64,000 bases of DNA. It comes from Nannochloropsis oceanica (Eukaryota > Sar > Eustigmatophyceae > Eustigmatales > Monodopsidaceae). The stretch covers positions 186,001 to 250,000 of the forward strand of contig CP038112.1 in assembly GCA_004519485.1 (NCBI GenBank), written 5' to 3'. Positions within the stretch are counted from its first letter, which is position 1. Each line of letters opens with the position of its first letter. The notes under the pieces are model-generated. The model searched no databases. It was not told the origin of the DNA and saw only the letters and a list, made by a program, of their open reading frames with translations. This document shows, in pieces, positions 32,416 to 43,354 of the stretch. The translations under genes were made by a program, and so were the position numbers.

Positions 32416-33354
32416 ATGGCGTTGCAGGGCTCCACGGCCGACGCCCTGTTCGTTGACAACGTGCAAAATGTCCATGTCAAGGTCCACCCCGTTGTTGTCT
32501 TCGGCATCCTCGACCACTACAATCGTCGCCCTGAACCAGGGCCTGTCCGCGTTATCGGTACGCTGCTCGGAACGGTGGTGGGAAATGTGGTGGAGATTCA
32601 CAATGCTTTTGGGGTGCCGCATGCAGAGAAGGAAAATGAGGTTGCTTTGGGGCAGGACTATCATCGCGCGATGTACTCGCATTTCACGCGGATCAACGAC
32701 AAGGAGCGGATTGTGGGCTGGTATGCGACTACCTTGGAAGGGGGACGGGCCCTGAATTCTAACAGCATCATTATCCATGGGTTCTATGCGGGGAATGCTG
32801 ATCACGGGGCAGGAGGAGCGAGGCTCGTCCATCTGGTGGTCGACGCCGCGGTAGCTTCAGGCAGGGTGTCAATCAAAGCGTACGTCAGCACGGCAGTCAA
32901 TATCAGTGGTGCTCCTGTCGCGAACATCTTTCATCAGGTGAAGTTAGATGTGGTAAGCACGGCCCCAGAAAAGGTTTGTTTGGATAGAATGATTCGGGGT
33001 CAGGAGAGGGAGAAGGCATGGATGGCGAGCGAAACAGTGGCCACGGTGCTGCCGGGGGGGGGGGCAGCAGCCGCGAGGGAGGACCTAGAAGCATCAGTGG
33101 CGACATTGTTGGGCATGCTGGAGCAGGTGAGTGGATTCGTGGACAGGGTGGTTGCAGGGGAGGAAGAGCCTGATAGCACGGTGGGGTGTGAGATTGCTGA
33201 TACGCTGTCAGCGGTGCCGAGGGTGAGGCCGGAGTTGTTTGATTCCATATTTAGTGGGAATTTGCAAGATTTGCTGATGGTTAGTTATTTGTCGAGTTTG
33301 ACCAAGGCGAATCTGGCGATTTCCGAGAAGCTGAGTGGGTTGCGGAATAAGTAG
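32416..33354 (+). CDS. EIF3F: Translation initiation factor eIF3 subunit F
   Basis: eIF3f is an MPN-domain subunit of the eIF3 complex that organises the 43S pre-initiation complex. It is a single exon of 312 residues from the ATG at 32416; an in-frame ATG at 32383 is an alternative. The MPN domain runs from about residue 15 to 150 (VKVHPVVVFGILDHYNRR, VIGTLLGTVVGNVVEIHNAF, ERIVGWYATT). The metal-binding HxH of active JAMM proteases is absent, as is normal for eIF3f. The C-terminal helical part (LQDLLMVSYLSSLTKANLAI) matches the family's conserved end. Confidence 0.95.
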   Translation: MALQGSTADALFVDNVQNVHVKVHPVVVFGILDHYNRRPEPGPVRVIGTLLGTVVGNVVEIHNAFGVPHAEKENEVALGQDYHRAMYSHFTRINDKERIVGWYATTLEGGRALNSNSIIIHGFYAGNADHGAGGARLVHLVVDAAVASGRVSIKAYVSTAVNISGAPVANIFHQVKLDVVSTAPEKVCLDRMIRGQEREKAWMASETVATVLPGGGAAAAREDLEASVATLLGMLEQVSGFVDRVVAGEEEPDSTVGCEIADTLSAVPRVRPELFDSIFSGNLQDLLMVSYLSSLTKANLAISEKLSGLRNK

Positions 33355-33928
33355 AAGGGGGGGAGGAGGGTGCTAGGGAGGGAGGAGGGATGTGCACGGG
33401 GGTGAAGGAGGTCGGAATGAAGGAAGGGAAGAAGTATGTAGGATGCGTGTATTTGTTTGTGTGGGAGGAGGGGCAGGGCAGAGGGAGAGAGGAGTGTGGG
33501 TGGAGGGCAGGGGGGAGAGCAGCAAAGCAACATAGCACAAATTCAACTCAGAAGGCTCCCATTATGTCTTAGGAAGCGAAAAGAAAAACAGCAGCGGCAG
33601 CAGAATCAGCAGCCGCCGAAGCAGGCCTTGATGGCTCGGTGCCCCTAGAAAGTGAGCACGTTCGCTCTTCTATTGCAACTTTTCCACCATTTAAATTTTC
33701 CACTTTTCTTGTTACTTTTCTTCTACTTTCTCTGTCTCCATTTCTTCTTGGGAAAAATCAGTTCCTCTGTGCCTTCCGTGGCACCCGGTGGCCGTGCCCT
33801 ACCCTTGTCTCATCAATCCTTCATTTCGTTTCATTGTCATGTGCACGCATTAAATCAAGTGTCGTACCTTCCTCTCCCTCCGTCCCTCCCTCCGTCCCTC
33901 CGTCCGTCCCTCCTGTCCAAGCCTTTCC
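33355..33928. other. Convergent 3' flanks with a TCCCTCCG-type tandem tract
   Basis: This lies between eIF3f (+) and inositol monophosphatase (-). A short CCTCCGTC/CCCTCCGT tandem run spans about 33870-33912. No gene is seen. Confidence 0.5.
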
Positions 33929-36069
33929 TTACTCCCTCGCCGCTCCAACAAGCTTGCGTGCGATCGCCTCACTTCCCGCACACACCATCGAGGTTCCAAA
34001 CACGTCGAATTCCTCCCCCCTTAAATCACTCATGGTCGCACCCGCCTCCACTGCCACGACAGACCCTGCCGCGTAATCCCACGGCTTCCAACCATCCCCT
34101 GCTACGCCACAGTAGACACCGTCCACCCTCCCGGCGGCTACATACGCCAGGTCCAGCACACCTGAGCCGAACTGACGCACCGCTTGGACGTTGCCACGGA
34201 GGAGGCGTTCCGTGACTTGAAGCAATTTCTTGATGCCCGCGTCCGTGCGCTCGTAGCCGTATTCTTGAATAATGACAGCTTTGGAGAGGTCGGTGGTGGT
34301 GCCTGCGGAGGGTGGGGGAAAGAGGAGGGGGAGAGTGAGAGGGCGGAGAGAGAAAAGATTGAGGAAGTGGAAATGACAACGCGTGTTGGGATGCTGGCTT
34401 TGATCCGCTCCGAGCCATCTTTTTGATCGGTGATGTGTCTTTGTGTACGTGGGAAAGAAAAGAAGAGTGGATGAGAATAAAAATACCTGAGTACTCTTTC
34501 CCAAGGCGTGCATCCTGTGAAGCCCTATCCCGGCCCCTGCGCCTCCCCTTCCCTCTTTCCCCTCCCTCCCTCCCTCCCTCCCTTCCTTACCTGCGAGTTT
34601 CAGTTGCTTCCCATTCAGAAATGCCCCGTGACCTTTCGCAGCGAGAAAAAGCTCGTCCTTAAATGGGTCAAACACGACGCCGACCACCACCGTTTGGTCA
34701 ACGGCCAAGGCGATGGAGACGCAGGAAAAAGGACAGCCGTGCACGAAATTGGTCGTACCTGCATGTATGCATGTGGTGGTGTTTGGTTGAATGAGGGAGG
34801 GAAATGGTTGATGCACAATCGTATACATCGGCGTTAAAAGTACGTGTTTTGCACTCACACGTATGGCCCTTGCAAGAGAGGAGAGAGGGGAGCGAGAGAG
34901 GGATGGACAGGAAACCCACCGTCGATAGGGTCGATGAGCCAAGTAGGGGCAGATGTCAAATCAGGAATTACCCCATTCGCAGACGCCTCCTCCTCGCCAA
35001 TGAACAAGTGGGTCGGGAAGTTTTTGGACAACAGGGAGACAATCGCCTTCTCGTTCTCCTTGTCCGTTTCCGTGACTAAATCAATCTCTCCTTTGTAACT
35101 GACCAGTTTCGCGCTCAAGTCTTGTTCCGACACTTTCTTAAGCGTCGCCCCCGCAGCAAGAGCGGCTTGTGTGGCGATGTGGATCTCCCGCGCCCATGTA
35201 CAATGGAGCAGGGTTTGAGGAATGCGGGCCTTGGCTTTGCCCTTGAGGCGCCAGTAGCGACGTTGCAGCTTGATCAGGCTCCAGTATACTGCAATGGCTG
35301 GGAGAGAGGGGAAAGGAGGATGGGAGGAGGCAAAGGGAGGCGGTTAGATGAGTCCCGACCAACTCACTCATGCTCGAAATTACACTATTACTCGTCCCCC
35401 GGAGCTGAAACGTAAAAGCACAGTGTTTAAGCAGGCTGCTGCTGCGTTCGAAAACCTTTTCTTAAATGCGATATCGCATGATTTTGGGACCGACTGGGAC
35501 TCTTCTCTTTTCCTCTCAACGACATGCTTCACCCGTCGATATATCGGAGCAAATGCGTACTTGTTTGATATTCATGATGGTGTAGACTTGGTGGTACCTG
35601 GAAGTACGGCCAATCAGCCATCTCAACAGCAGAGAAAGTGAGGGGTCGAATGCCTCGCGAGTACCATGGCGTCACGCAGCTCTCGAGCCATTGCCATCGT
35701 CAAACGAGGGCAAAGAGGGGTAGTGTTCGCAATTCTATCACGATTTCCGGCTTCTCTGACAGAGTCAGGCGTGCACGGACATATGGCAAGATGACAAGAC
35801 CCTCCACTCCATGATCTTTCTTACATACTCTGAAGCTCTTTCTGATCTGGCAGAGCCAGAAAGACCAAGCAAGGCAAGCCCGTGCCTGAGGAAATGCTTT
35901 TTAGGTTTGCTCACAGGGCAAGGCACAACCCTAACCCAGCCAGAGTAGACGAAATAAACCCACAATCTAAAATTCCACCTTCCCCCCGAACAGCAAATGA
36001 CTTACCTGTGGAGGCAGAGGCTGCAACTAAGCCCATGTCAAAGAGCACGTCCCGCTTGCTGCTCGGCAT
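33929..36069 (-). CDS. Inositol monophosphatase-family phosphatase
   Basis: The family hydrolyses inositol monophosphates with Mg2+ and is lithium-sensitive. Four exons, 36006-36069, 34920-35288, 34591-34758 and 33929-34302, join in phase to give 324 residues. The metal and phosphate motifs are GEEEAS, the motif A signature WLIDPIDGTTNFVHG (near residues 138-152, split exactly by a splice site) and motif B GWKPWDYAAG (near residue 274). A 55-residue N-terminal extension (LVAASASTVYWSLIKLQRRYW) contains a weakly hydrophobic stretch and basic residues, so an anchor or organelle leader is possible. Substrate could be inositol phosphate, galactose phosphate or histidinol phosphate, as in other members. 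It is head-to-head with the GT77-like gene, 321 bases apart. Confidence 0.93.
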
Positions 36070-36390
36070 ACTTCAAATGGTCCTATGAGGCGATTGTTGT
36101 GATGGTTTAGTGGGGTGAATGGGATGGGGTAGGCTTGGACTCTTAGGCACGACTATCGCTGACTTGTTGAGATGAAAAGAAGAATTCAAAATTCAGAAGT
36201 TCTCGCTTGCTTGCCTCTTTCTGTGTGTCCCAACCCCCGACTGACACACACGGCAAACCCACCCACGGACCTCCACAGGACGAGCGCGGCTTGAGGGCAT
36301 ATTAACGCGACTCGCGGGAAGGTCAGGCTGGGCCCTTCTTAGGTACCCGTCTCTGACAGCCCCTCGGCACCATCAGACCCACTGCACAAC
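36070..36390. other. Short divergent promoter, IMPase / glycosyltransferase
   Basis: These 321 bases separate two outward-facing start codons, so leaders and promoters of both genes are tightly packed or shared. No named motif is visible. Confidence 0.5.
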
Positions 36391-38795
36391 ATGAGAGGGG
36401 CTTATGCTGAACGAGGGTCCCATATATCACGCCCGATGCGGCAGCGGTACATAATTCACATGCTTACGCTGGTGAGCGGGATGCTGATCGGCTTTTATGG
36501 AGCTGTGTATTTCGGTAGCATCTCGGCCACAGGGTAAGTGAAAAGGAGGTGGAGCGCTTAATATTCTGATGCCGGGAGGGACCCATTTGCCTCGTCGCCG
36601 CCGTCACCCACGTACTCTACTTTGCGCATCACTATCACAATAGGACTGTGGGACAACATTCTTCGTTACTGGCGCACGTGCGGGACAAAAGGGATAAATC
36701 TGCTAGTGCCCTCGCCTCGTCCCTCGCCGTTCCAACTCCCTGCCCTCCCTGCGCCGCGTAAGTGCTGTAAACCTCAGTCATAAAACCGACGGAAGCAGGC
36801 CCCTCCGGTAACCACAATCTTTCGCACGGCCATCCTATCCCCTAACTCACAGCTGCAAGGCATGCCGGCCCCAGCCAGACAATGCTATTTCCGTGGATGC
36901 CCTATCAAATTATAGCGCCTCGGAAGCCGGGCGCTCAGTCGAGACATTGAAAAAGCGCATGGGCCTGGAAATGTTCGGTTTTGTGGATGGAAATCAAGCA
37001 TCTGCCGAGTTTTTGGATTTCTTGCCGGCGAATGTGAAAGTACGTAGATAGAGCGTGTGCCGAGTGAGGGAGAGGAGGGGGACAGTATGCTGTCCTTTCA
37101 GATTCAAAGTCGGGCGCTTCTTATTTCAAGTCACGTACGGCCTTCTAATGTTCTCATCCTCGATTTCCATGTCTTTTTGGCATTCTACAGAGCGGCGTCT
37201 ACAACCAATCCATGGTTCTCATGACTTCACAATCCGGATTTAAATCCTCCCACTCCTCCTCCCTCCTCTCCTCCCGCCGTAGCCCCGGGGACACTCTCGA
37301 TTTCTCCGACCTGCAAACATGCAAAGAAGTAGATGTCATCTCCATGGTTCAAGGCCGGTGCTATGTTGCCATCAATACTCCCCTCAAATACTCCTCTTCG
37401 CACGTCCACCGCTACCAGCACCAACCAAGGAGCGAAGAAAAGAAGAGCGACGAGGGAGGAAAGCAGGGGAGGGAAGCAGGGGCGGAGGGCTGGTCGTTAG
37501 TCCCAAGGATTGCCAATGAGGGTTCCGCTCCGCCTTCGATGCGCAATATCAGGAAGCACGAAGCGTTTTTGCTCGAGCTTTTCTCAAATTTACCGTCTTT
37601 GGAACAAGAGGCTGAGGCATTCTTCTCGCGCGTGGCAGACACGAAGAAACGAGTTATGGTTATGGCGTTGAATGAAGGAGATATCGACCTGCTGGTCAAC
37701 TTTGTCTGTTCTGCGAAACAGGCTGGGGTTTCATTGAGTAATTTGGTGGTGATAGGCGCCGATCAGAGTGTGGTGGATGTTGCGACGAGCTTGAAGTTGC
37801 ATTCTTTCTCGCATCCGGCCTTTGGGACCTTGCCGAGCGAGCACTCCGAGTTGTAAGTCGGTGGGAAGGGAGAGGAGAAGGGGAGGAGGGGGAGGGGGAG
37901 CTTGCACCTGTTACTTTGTCTTTGCCTTCCGCTCTCATTATCTCTATTTTGACGGTACCCGCTTGCTCCCTCCCTCCTTCCCTCCCTCCCCTTCCTAACT
38001 TTCTCAGCTACGGTGACGCCGGCTTTCAAGCGATCATGTGGTTGAAGGTCGTGTCTGTCTGGATTGCGCTTCGCTTGGGCTATCACGTGCTGTTCCAAGA
38101 CGCCGACTTGGTGTGGTTTAAGTCTCCCTGGTCTGCGTTTGACGATGAGAGCATCGACGGATTTTTCATGGACGATGGGGCCAGATCTGAGAGATTTTCG
38201 CCATTATATGCGAACAGTGGTTTTTACTTTTTGAGGAGTAATCGAGTTGTATCTCACTTCATGCAGGGTTTGTTGTTTAGCTATGATTCCATTGTGCAGT
38301 ACGCAAGTCACCAGACTGTGTTTATTCAAGGCCTGACGGAGCATATTGCGAGAAATGGAATGCGGGTTAAGGTCCTGAGTAACGTGGAATTTCCGGGCGG
38401 GCAGATATACCATCATCGAAAGGAATTGATGAAGCAAATTTCGGGTAAGTTGGAGGGCGGAGAGAGAGGAAGGAGGGGAGGGAGGGAAAGGTTCTATTGG
38501 TTTTTGACTGTCTCTTTATCGCGCGTCGCACCTCCACTAACACACGCATATACTCTTTCAAACTGATATAACACGCACATTCAAAGCGCGGACCTATCTC
38601 CCCTACGTCTTTCACATGTGCTGGACACGAACCAAGGCCGACAAGCTCTCTCAATTTATCGCCTCCGATTTATGGTATCTGACAACGGCCTGCAATGGCA
38701 CAGATGCCACGCTCAGGAGCCAACAAGAAGGCAAAATCAGCATCGACACATGCTGCCTAGATCCTACCGCGGACTTTGGCGCTGTAACAAGGTGA
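36391..38795 (+). CDS. Type II membrane nucleotide-diphospho-sugar transferase (GT77-like)
   Basis: Six exons, 36391-36533, 36644-36757, 36853-37039, 37191-37852, 38008-38444 and 38587-38795, keep phase throughout and give about 583 residues. The N-terminus is a signal anchor (IIHMLTLVSGMLIGFYGAVYF), the usual Golgi type II topology. A short Cys pair region (CPPCAACKAC) follows. The catalytic half shows ESMVMALNEG-type Rossmann features, the GYHVLFQDADLVWF strand with the metal-binding DxD (near residue 400) and the later HQTVFIQGL and FPGGQIYHH segments of the Nucleotid_trans family. GT77 members add arabinose, xylose or galactose to cell-wall proteins and polysaccharides. The donor and acceptor cannot be told from sequence alone. 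Exon 4 contains a Ser/charged low-complexity insert. Confidence 0.88.
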
Positions 38796-39170
38796 TGAGA
38801 GTAATAGAGAATGGATGGAGAAATGAACCAAGAAAGAAAAAATGTCAATGGGTCGATACAGAGTTAAAATGATTAATTGAAGGCGATCTGAACTCATGAT
38901 CGAGATGGAGAGTGCGTGTAGTGATCCCAAAGAAATGAGTTAATATATGGACAAAGTGGCAAAGAAAGCGTAAGTAAAGCGGGGCGAAGCTTTGGTTTTG
39001 GTGTCACGATGAAATCTTCTTCCACGTAAAGAAACAAGATATAGACATAACCAGGCGAGTCAGCAAACGGCTCCCTTGAAAGATCGTTACTTTTTCAGAA
39101 AGACGCTCAGACTCCATCCACCACACGACGTTCCGCAAAACAACACAACACAGACAAGGTACACGGCTTC
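38796..39170. other. Intergenic between same-strand genes
   Basis: This holds the 3' flank of the glycosyltransferase and the promoter of the ankyrin gene. Nothing further is seen. Confidence 0.5.
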
Positions 39171-40292
39171 ATGATGTCCGCGTCATCTACTGTCGATATT
39201 CGTCTCCCCCCACATTCAAGCATAATCACATCCGATGCATTTGTGGACGCGGCATCTAGATGCGTTCCCTCTGCAGTCCGTGCCTTTCTCGACAATCCCG
39301 CCACGGCGGGTCTAATCAATGTGCTGGACTCGCAAGGCCGGCATGCCGCAGAGGAAGCGGCGCGCGAAGGTCATGTATATGTCCTGGAGCTGCTCTTGCA
39401 AGGTTGTGACTTGCCCGCACCCTACAATGTGCATCAAGCGTTTCACCTTGCTGCCAGTGGGGGGCACGCGGAGGCTGTCCTATTCCTTCTTGCACAACGA
39501 GCCGTCAAGATAGATGTGAACGTCTTGAACGCCGACCGTCAAAGCGCCCTTCACCTAGCCGCGCAGCGAGGGCACCACAAAGTGCTCAAGGTTCTCCTTG
39601 ACAAGGCAACTCCTGATCCGTACGTGCGGGAGGCCACGTTGGGGAAAACTCCTGCTGAGATGGCTGTAGATGCCGGCGCGGATAACTGCGTGGCATTGCT
39701 CAACAAATACGAAACGACGTGGCGTCGACATGTCTTACAGCTATTGCTTCGGGCAATGACTGGCAAGGAGAAGGACGAAAGAGGAGTAGCTGGCAAGAAG
39801 TGTCGATTGGCTGAGATCCCGTTTGCTCTAGTTCATTCGCACGTATTGGAGGCGTTGGCCGGGCGAGAAGGAGGCAGCAAAGAAGGGAGGGATGGCTTTC
39901 CAACTTCGATCATGGAGGGGATTGATATTTATCGCGACAATTTCGAAAGCGATGACGAGAAAGACTTCCCTCAAGTCTTTACTCAGGAACCTAAGCGACG
40001 CAAACTTGGAGGAGGTAGTGGAGGAGGGGGAGGACGTATGATTCAGCAAGAGGAGGGGGAGGCCGCGGAAGAGGACACTTATGTGTACAAAGGCATGTTA
40101 CCCAGCAGCCAGGATAGTAATGACTCGTTCGCATCGTCATCGTCGGGAACGGCGAGTAGTGGTGGAGACAGACTCGTCTCCACTCGCGGTAGAGGAGAAG
40201 GTGGGGGGGGACGGGCGTCGCGTAAAAGCTGGGTGGCGATGAAGGAGAGGCCGTTACCATCATGCAGCTTCTATGGGGAGCCGATTGAGTGA
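39171..40292 (+). CDS. Ankyrin-repeat protein with basic nuclear-type signal
   Basis: Single exon of 373 residues; an ATG directly follows at codon 2. Three to four ankyrin repeats fill residues about 20-185 (GRHAAEEAAREGHVYVLELL, HQAFHLAASGGHAEAVLFLL, QSALHLAAQRGHHKVLKVLL, GKTPAEMAVDAGADNCVALL). The C-terminal half is acidic, then holds PKRRKLGG (a possible nuclear localisation signal), Gly-rich and Ser-rich stretches. No second known domain is visible. It is probably a protein-interaction adaptor; the partner is unknown. Confidence 0.88.
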   Translation: MMSASSTVDIRLPPHSSIITSDAFVDAASRCVPSAVRAFLDNPATAGLINVLDSQGRHAAEEAAREGHVYVLELLLQGCDLPAPYNVHQAFHLAASGGHAEAVLFLLAQRAVKIDVNVLNADRQSALHLAAQRGHHKVLKVLLDKATPDPYVREATLGKTPAEMAVDAGADNCVALLNKYETTWRRHVLQLLLRAMTGKEKDERGVAGKKCRLAEIPFALVHSHVLEALAGREGGSKEGRDGFPTSIMEGIDIYRDNFESDDEKDFPQVFTQEPKRRKLGGGSGGGGGRMIQQEEGEAAEEDTYVYKGMLPSSQDSNDSFASSSSGTASSGGDRLVSTRGRGEGGGGRASRKSWVAMKERPLPSCSFYGEPIE

Positions 40293-40637
40293 ACAAAGAC
40301 ACGAGTAAGAGATTTAGGCTGATAGACTGATAAATGGTTAAATGAGATATTAAGTCTTTCAGGGTTACCAGTATCAATGTTGCTCCTTGGAATTGCTTTG
40401 GAAGGACCTGCTCCACATCTCTTTTTAACATTATCTAAAGGGTCTGTCACCAGCAATAAAATCAGTGAAGATGCGTAGAGGTTTGAAGAGCTCTATGATT
40501 TTTGGTAGGATAACTCTTTAGTCTTTTCGGCAATGCTCTCGAAGGCAATATCCCCGGTTCCCCGTGAAACAAAACCAAAGCCCCCTTTTCAATGAGCATA
40601 AATGAGGTTTTGTTATACGTGAAGCCGATGGTCGTAC
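40293..40637. other. AT-richer intergenic stretch, unassigned
   Basis: This segment is visibly richer in A/T than its neighbours. Minus-strand short frames (for example LLVTDPLDNVKKRCG and FMLIEKGALVLFHGEPG) look faintly protein-like but lack family support. Confidence 0.3.
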
Positions 40638-40871
40638 CTTGTCGCTGCATACCCCTAAGCCCCCTCCGGAATCGCATGCAGCAATACTACAAGAGTACTC
40701 AAACGTCCCTGGGATCCCTTGCACGTGACCATCTCTCAGTAAGCACACTCGGTTCGTCATTAAGAAGAAGATGTCCCCGTCATAACGTTCATCGGATTCT
40801 AGCAAATCATTTAGGGATATGGCCGCCTCTACGCTCGTGCATAGCTGTAGGACGCATATTTTGGTCCTTTC
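40638..40871 (-). other. Possible unassigned internal exon
   Basis: On the minus strand this 234-base stretch is open for 78 codons. It begins right after a CTAACAG acceptor and ends right before a GTACGA donor, both phase 0. It reads KICVLQLCTSVEAAISLN, then GDIFFLMTNRVCLLRDG. The + strand also has a 118-codon frame here, so coding sense is uncertain, and I found no partner exons or recognisable family. Confidence 0.25.
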
Positions 40872-41320
40872 CTGTTAGATGTATGCCTACAGGCTTGCAG
40901 GTCAGGAAGATTGAGTTGTGGCGCGGGGCCCAAGAGGGCAAGCTATAATTTCAAGGGCAGTGGTGGTGAGTGAAACCATATTTCCTGTGCTCCTGCATGT
41001 CTGCTTGGAGTGTGGGTACATAGGGGCAGAGAGGGGGCTGCTATGGGGCAGCACGAAGCTGCTCGTGCGGCTCTGGCCACGATGAGGGCGGGCCTCACTA
41101 AGCTCCGCGTCGAAAATGAATGCAGGCTTTACAATCTGCTACGAAAGGGAATACGAAAAAGCAGGACGTGCGTGAGCTTATAGTGGTGGAGATACTGGCA
41201 AAGGACTCGAGTTTTTTTGGCGTTGAGGGAACATATTTCAACATGATATTTGGTCACCTCCCCCCATCTCATTGCCATCGCAATTACTCTTCTCACGCTC
41301 TCATCACAGCTAACCTATGC
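40872..41320. other. 5' flank of UreD
   Basis: The UreD frame extends upstream from 41321 to 41120 without a stop, so a longer N-terminus is possible. A short frame at 41043 (MGQHEAARAALATMRAGLTK) has no support. Otherwise promoter sequence. Confidence 0.4.
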
Positions 41321-42643
41321 ATGACAACAACACATGGGGAGCTGGTTTTTTCCCTGATAAAGCGTAAGACGACGCCGCTTCGGATCTTGTCTAGGTACGT
41401 GTACGTTTGTTTATAGACTGAGTCTCTCCCTCCTCTTGATCCTACTGATCCCTACCCTACCCCTACATGCCCTTCTCTTGCAAGCTACCCGCTTCGATTC
41501 TTGGTGCCGTCAAAGCGTGACGGTGACAATTGCGTCGACTGCTGCTGGGTGGTAAGTGCTGTCAGGATATAGAAAGGATGGCCACTGCTCACATAACCCT
41601 CCATTAAATTTCCACCACAGTACTCCTTGAACTACGGCGGCGGCCTCGTGGCAGGAGACCATGTGCACATTACATGTGAGCTGGGCAAAGAATGCACTGT
41701 TCTTTTGACAACACAGGTAGGACCTAGGTTGATTCTCTCTTCTTCTTATGCCTTGCCACGGCGCTTACAGTACGTGCTTTTGCTACGCCTGGCCCCCCTA
41801 CAGGGTAGTACCAAAGTGTACAGGATGCTCCCCCTCCCCACCACAACAGTCACCACTCAGATAGTCAACACAATGGTGACGCGACAAACTTTTAGTGCTA
41901 CCGTGGCGGCCTTGGCGACTCTTGCTTTGCTTCCTGAGTTCCTGACTTGCTACCGGTAAGTCTATTTTAAGTTAAGAAGACATACACCCCACCCTTCAAT
42001 CCCCCATTTCTCATGCTTCACTGCCACCTTACATAGCGGGGCTAATTATCGGCAAAATCAAGAGATCCGCGTCGCGCGTGGGGGAAACTTGGTTCTCGTC
42101 GACTGGTATACGAGTGGGCGAATGGGCCGGGGAGAGTCTTGGGCATTTGAACGTCTTGTGTCGGAGACAAGGATTTATTTGGAGGACGAGTTGTTACTGT
42201 GGGAGCCATTAGAACTGCAAGACAACGACGGTGACGCGTCTGTATCTGCTGCTGCTGCTGCTTCGCCCTCCTTGTCGCTGGCGGCACGGATGGGTCCATA
42301 TGAGTGTTTTTGTCTGGTGGTCCTGGTCGGACCGAGACTCACAGACGTGGTAAAGCAAATCGCAGATACACAAGAACGACCTTCATTTTTTAGTCTCAAC
42401 AAAGGAAGGGGCCTGTCGGCTACACAACAGCAACAGCAGCGTCAGAGACAAGCAGTACCGGGACAACCCCCTGCTTGTGTTTCTTCCTTGTGTCGTCTCT
42501 TGGAAGGGAGCCAGGGAGGGGTCGGCCCTGGACTGGTGCTTAAAATTGCTGGCAAAGCTACGGAGGAGGTCCGTGAGCTGTTGCGGTCCTTGCTGGAGCC
42601 ACTGGAAAGCGTGGTCGGGAGCAAACCGTACAGTAGCATGTAA
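41321..42643 (+). CDS. ureD: Urease accessory protein UreD
   Basis: UreD (UreH) is the scaffold that docks on apo-urease and, with UreF and UreG, delivers nickel to its active site. Five exons, 41321-41394, 41485-41551, 41621-41716, 41804-41955 and 42037-42643, with very short introns (69-90 bases) and intact phase, give 331 residues. Conserved segments are GELVFSLIKRKTTP, YPLRFLVPS, NYGGGLVAGDHV, TTQGSTKVYRM, LLPEFLTCYRGANYRQ and LVLVDWYTSGRMGRGESW. A Ser/Ala- and Gln-rich insert sits in the C-terminal third. The chosen ATG fits the family's start near GELVF, though the frame remains open further upstream. Its presence implies a working nickel urease elsewhere in this genome. Confidence 0.93.
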
Positions 42644-43354
42644 AGTGGGGATAGGGGTAGGGCTGGGAGAACGAGATGATATAAAGTAACATCGATTGCG
42701 TAAATGACCACGAAAACCCTCAAAGAATTCAAAGAACAAAATGAAGTGAATCAACCCCGCACAACTGCACTCCGAAAGAGGATATGTCAAAGTAAACAAC
42801 GAGAAAAAAAGGGAGCGGGAAGGTCTCGACAGTGGTATGGGCCAAGTAAGGTCGTGTGCGGTCATACTCCAGCGTTCGTTCTCCAACGCCACCCGTCCAT
42901 CACTTCATCTCCTTCTGTCATGCCCTCCGCCCCTTTTCTCTGTTGCCTCTCTTGAACCGCACTTGATGCCCTTTCTGACCGCTCACTAAGCAAAGGTGTG
43001 TGACTGAATAACACATGTGCAGGCACATTTGCTGGTGCGGTGGTTGAGGCGCGGAGGGAGAGCGGATGGTGGGGAGGCTAGCTTCTGGCTTCGCCGACAC
43101 CCGCCCTCCCTCCAATGCCTTTGGGCGTCAGGCCATCACCACACTTACGCAACGCGGGTGGCTTCAGCATGCAGACCATCATGATCATCATGTGTACAAA
43201 CTGTGATTGCCTGGCATTCTCTTGGCTTCTATGCAATCAACGCAACTCACCCTCACTCATGCCTCCTCCCCCTCCCCTCTTCTCCCTCCCTCCGCCATCA
43301 ACCCACACAAACCGCACACAGTTGTTTCTTCCCCTACCCCAACATCATCCAAGC
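42644..43354. other. Intergenic, RPS2 promoter and leader
   Basis: This separates UreD from RPS2 on the same strand. The part just upstream of 43355 is strongly C/T-rich (about 43250-43350), as is common in ribosomal-protein leaders. No gene is recognised. Confidence 0.5.

Noticed and set aside
40462-40677. Minus-strand stretch FMLIEKGALVLFHGEPG, faintly like tRNA-splicing endonuclease subunit Sen54
   Set aside because: The likeness is a single short segment, and no second conserved block or splice partner could be found.
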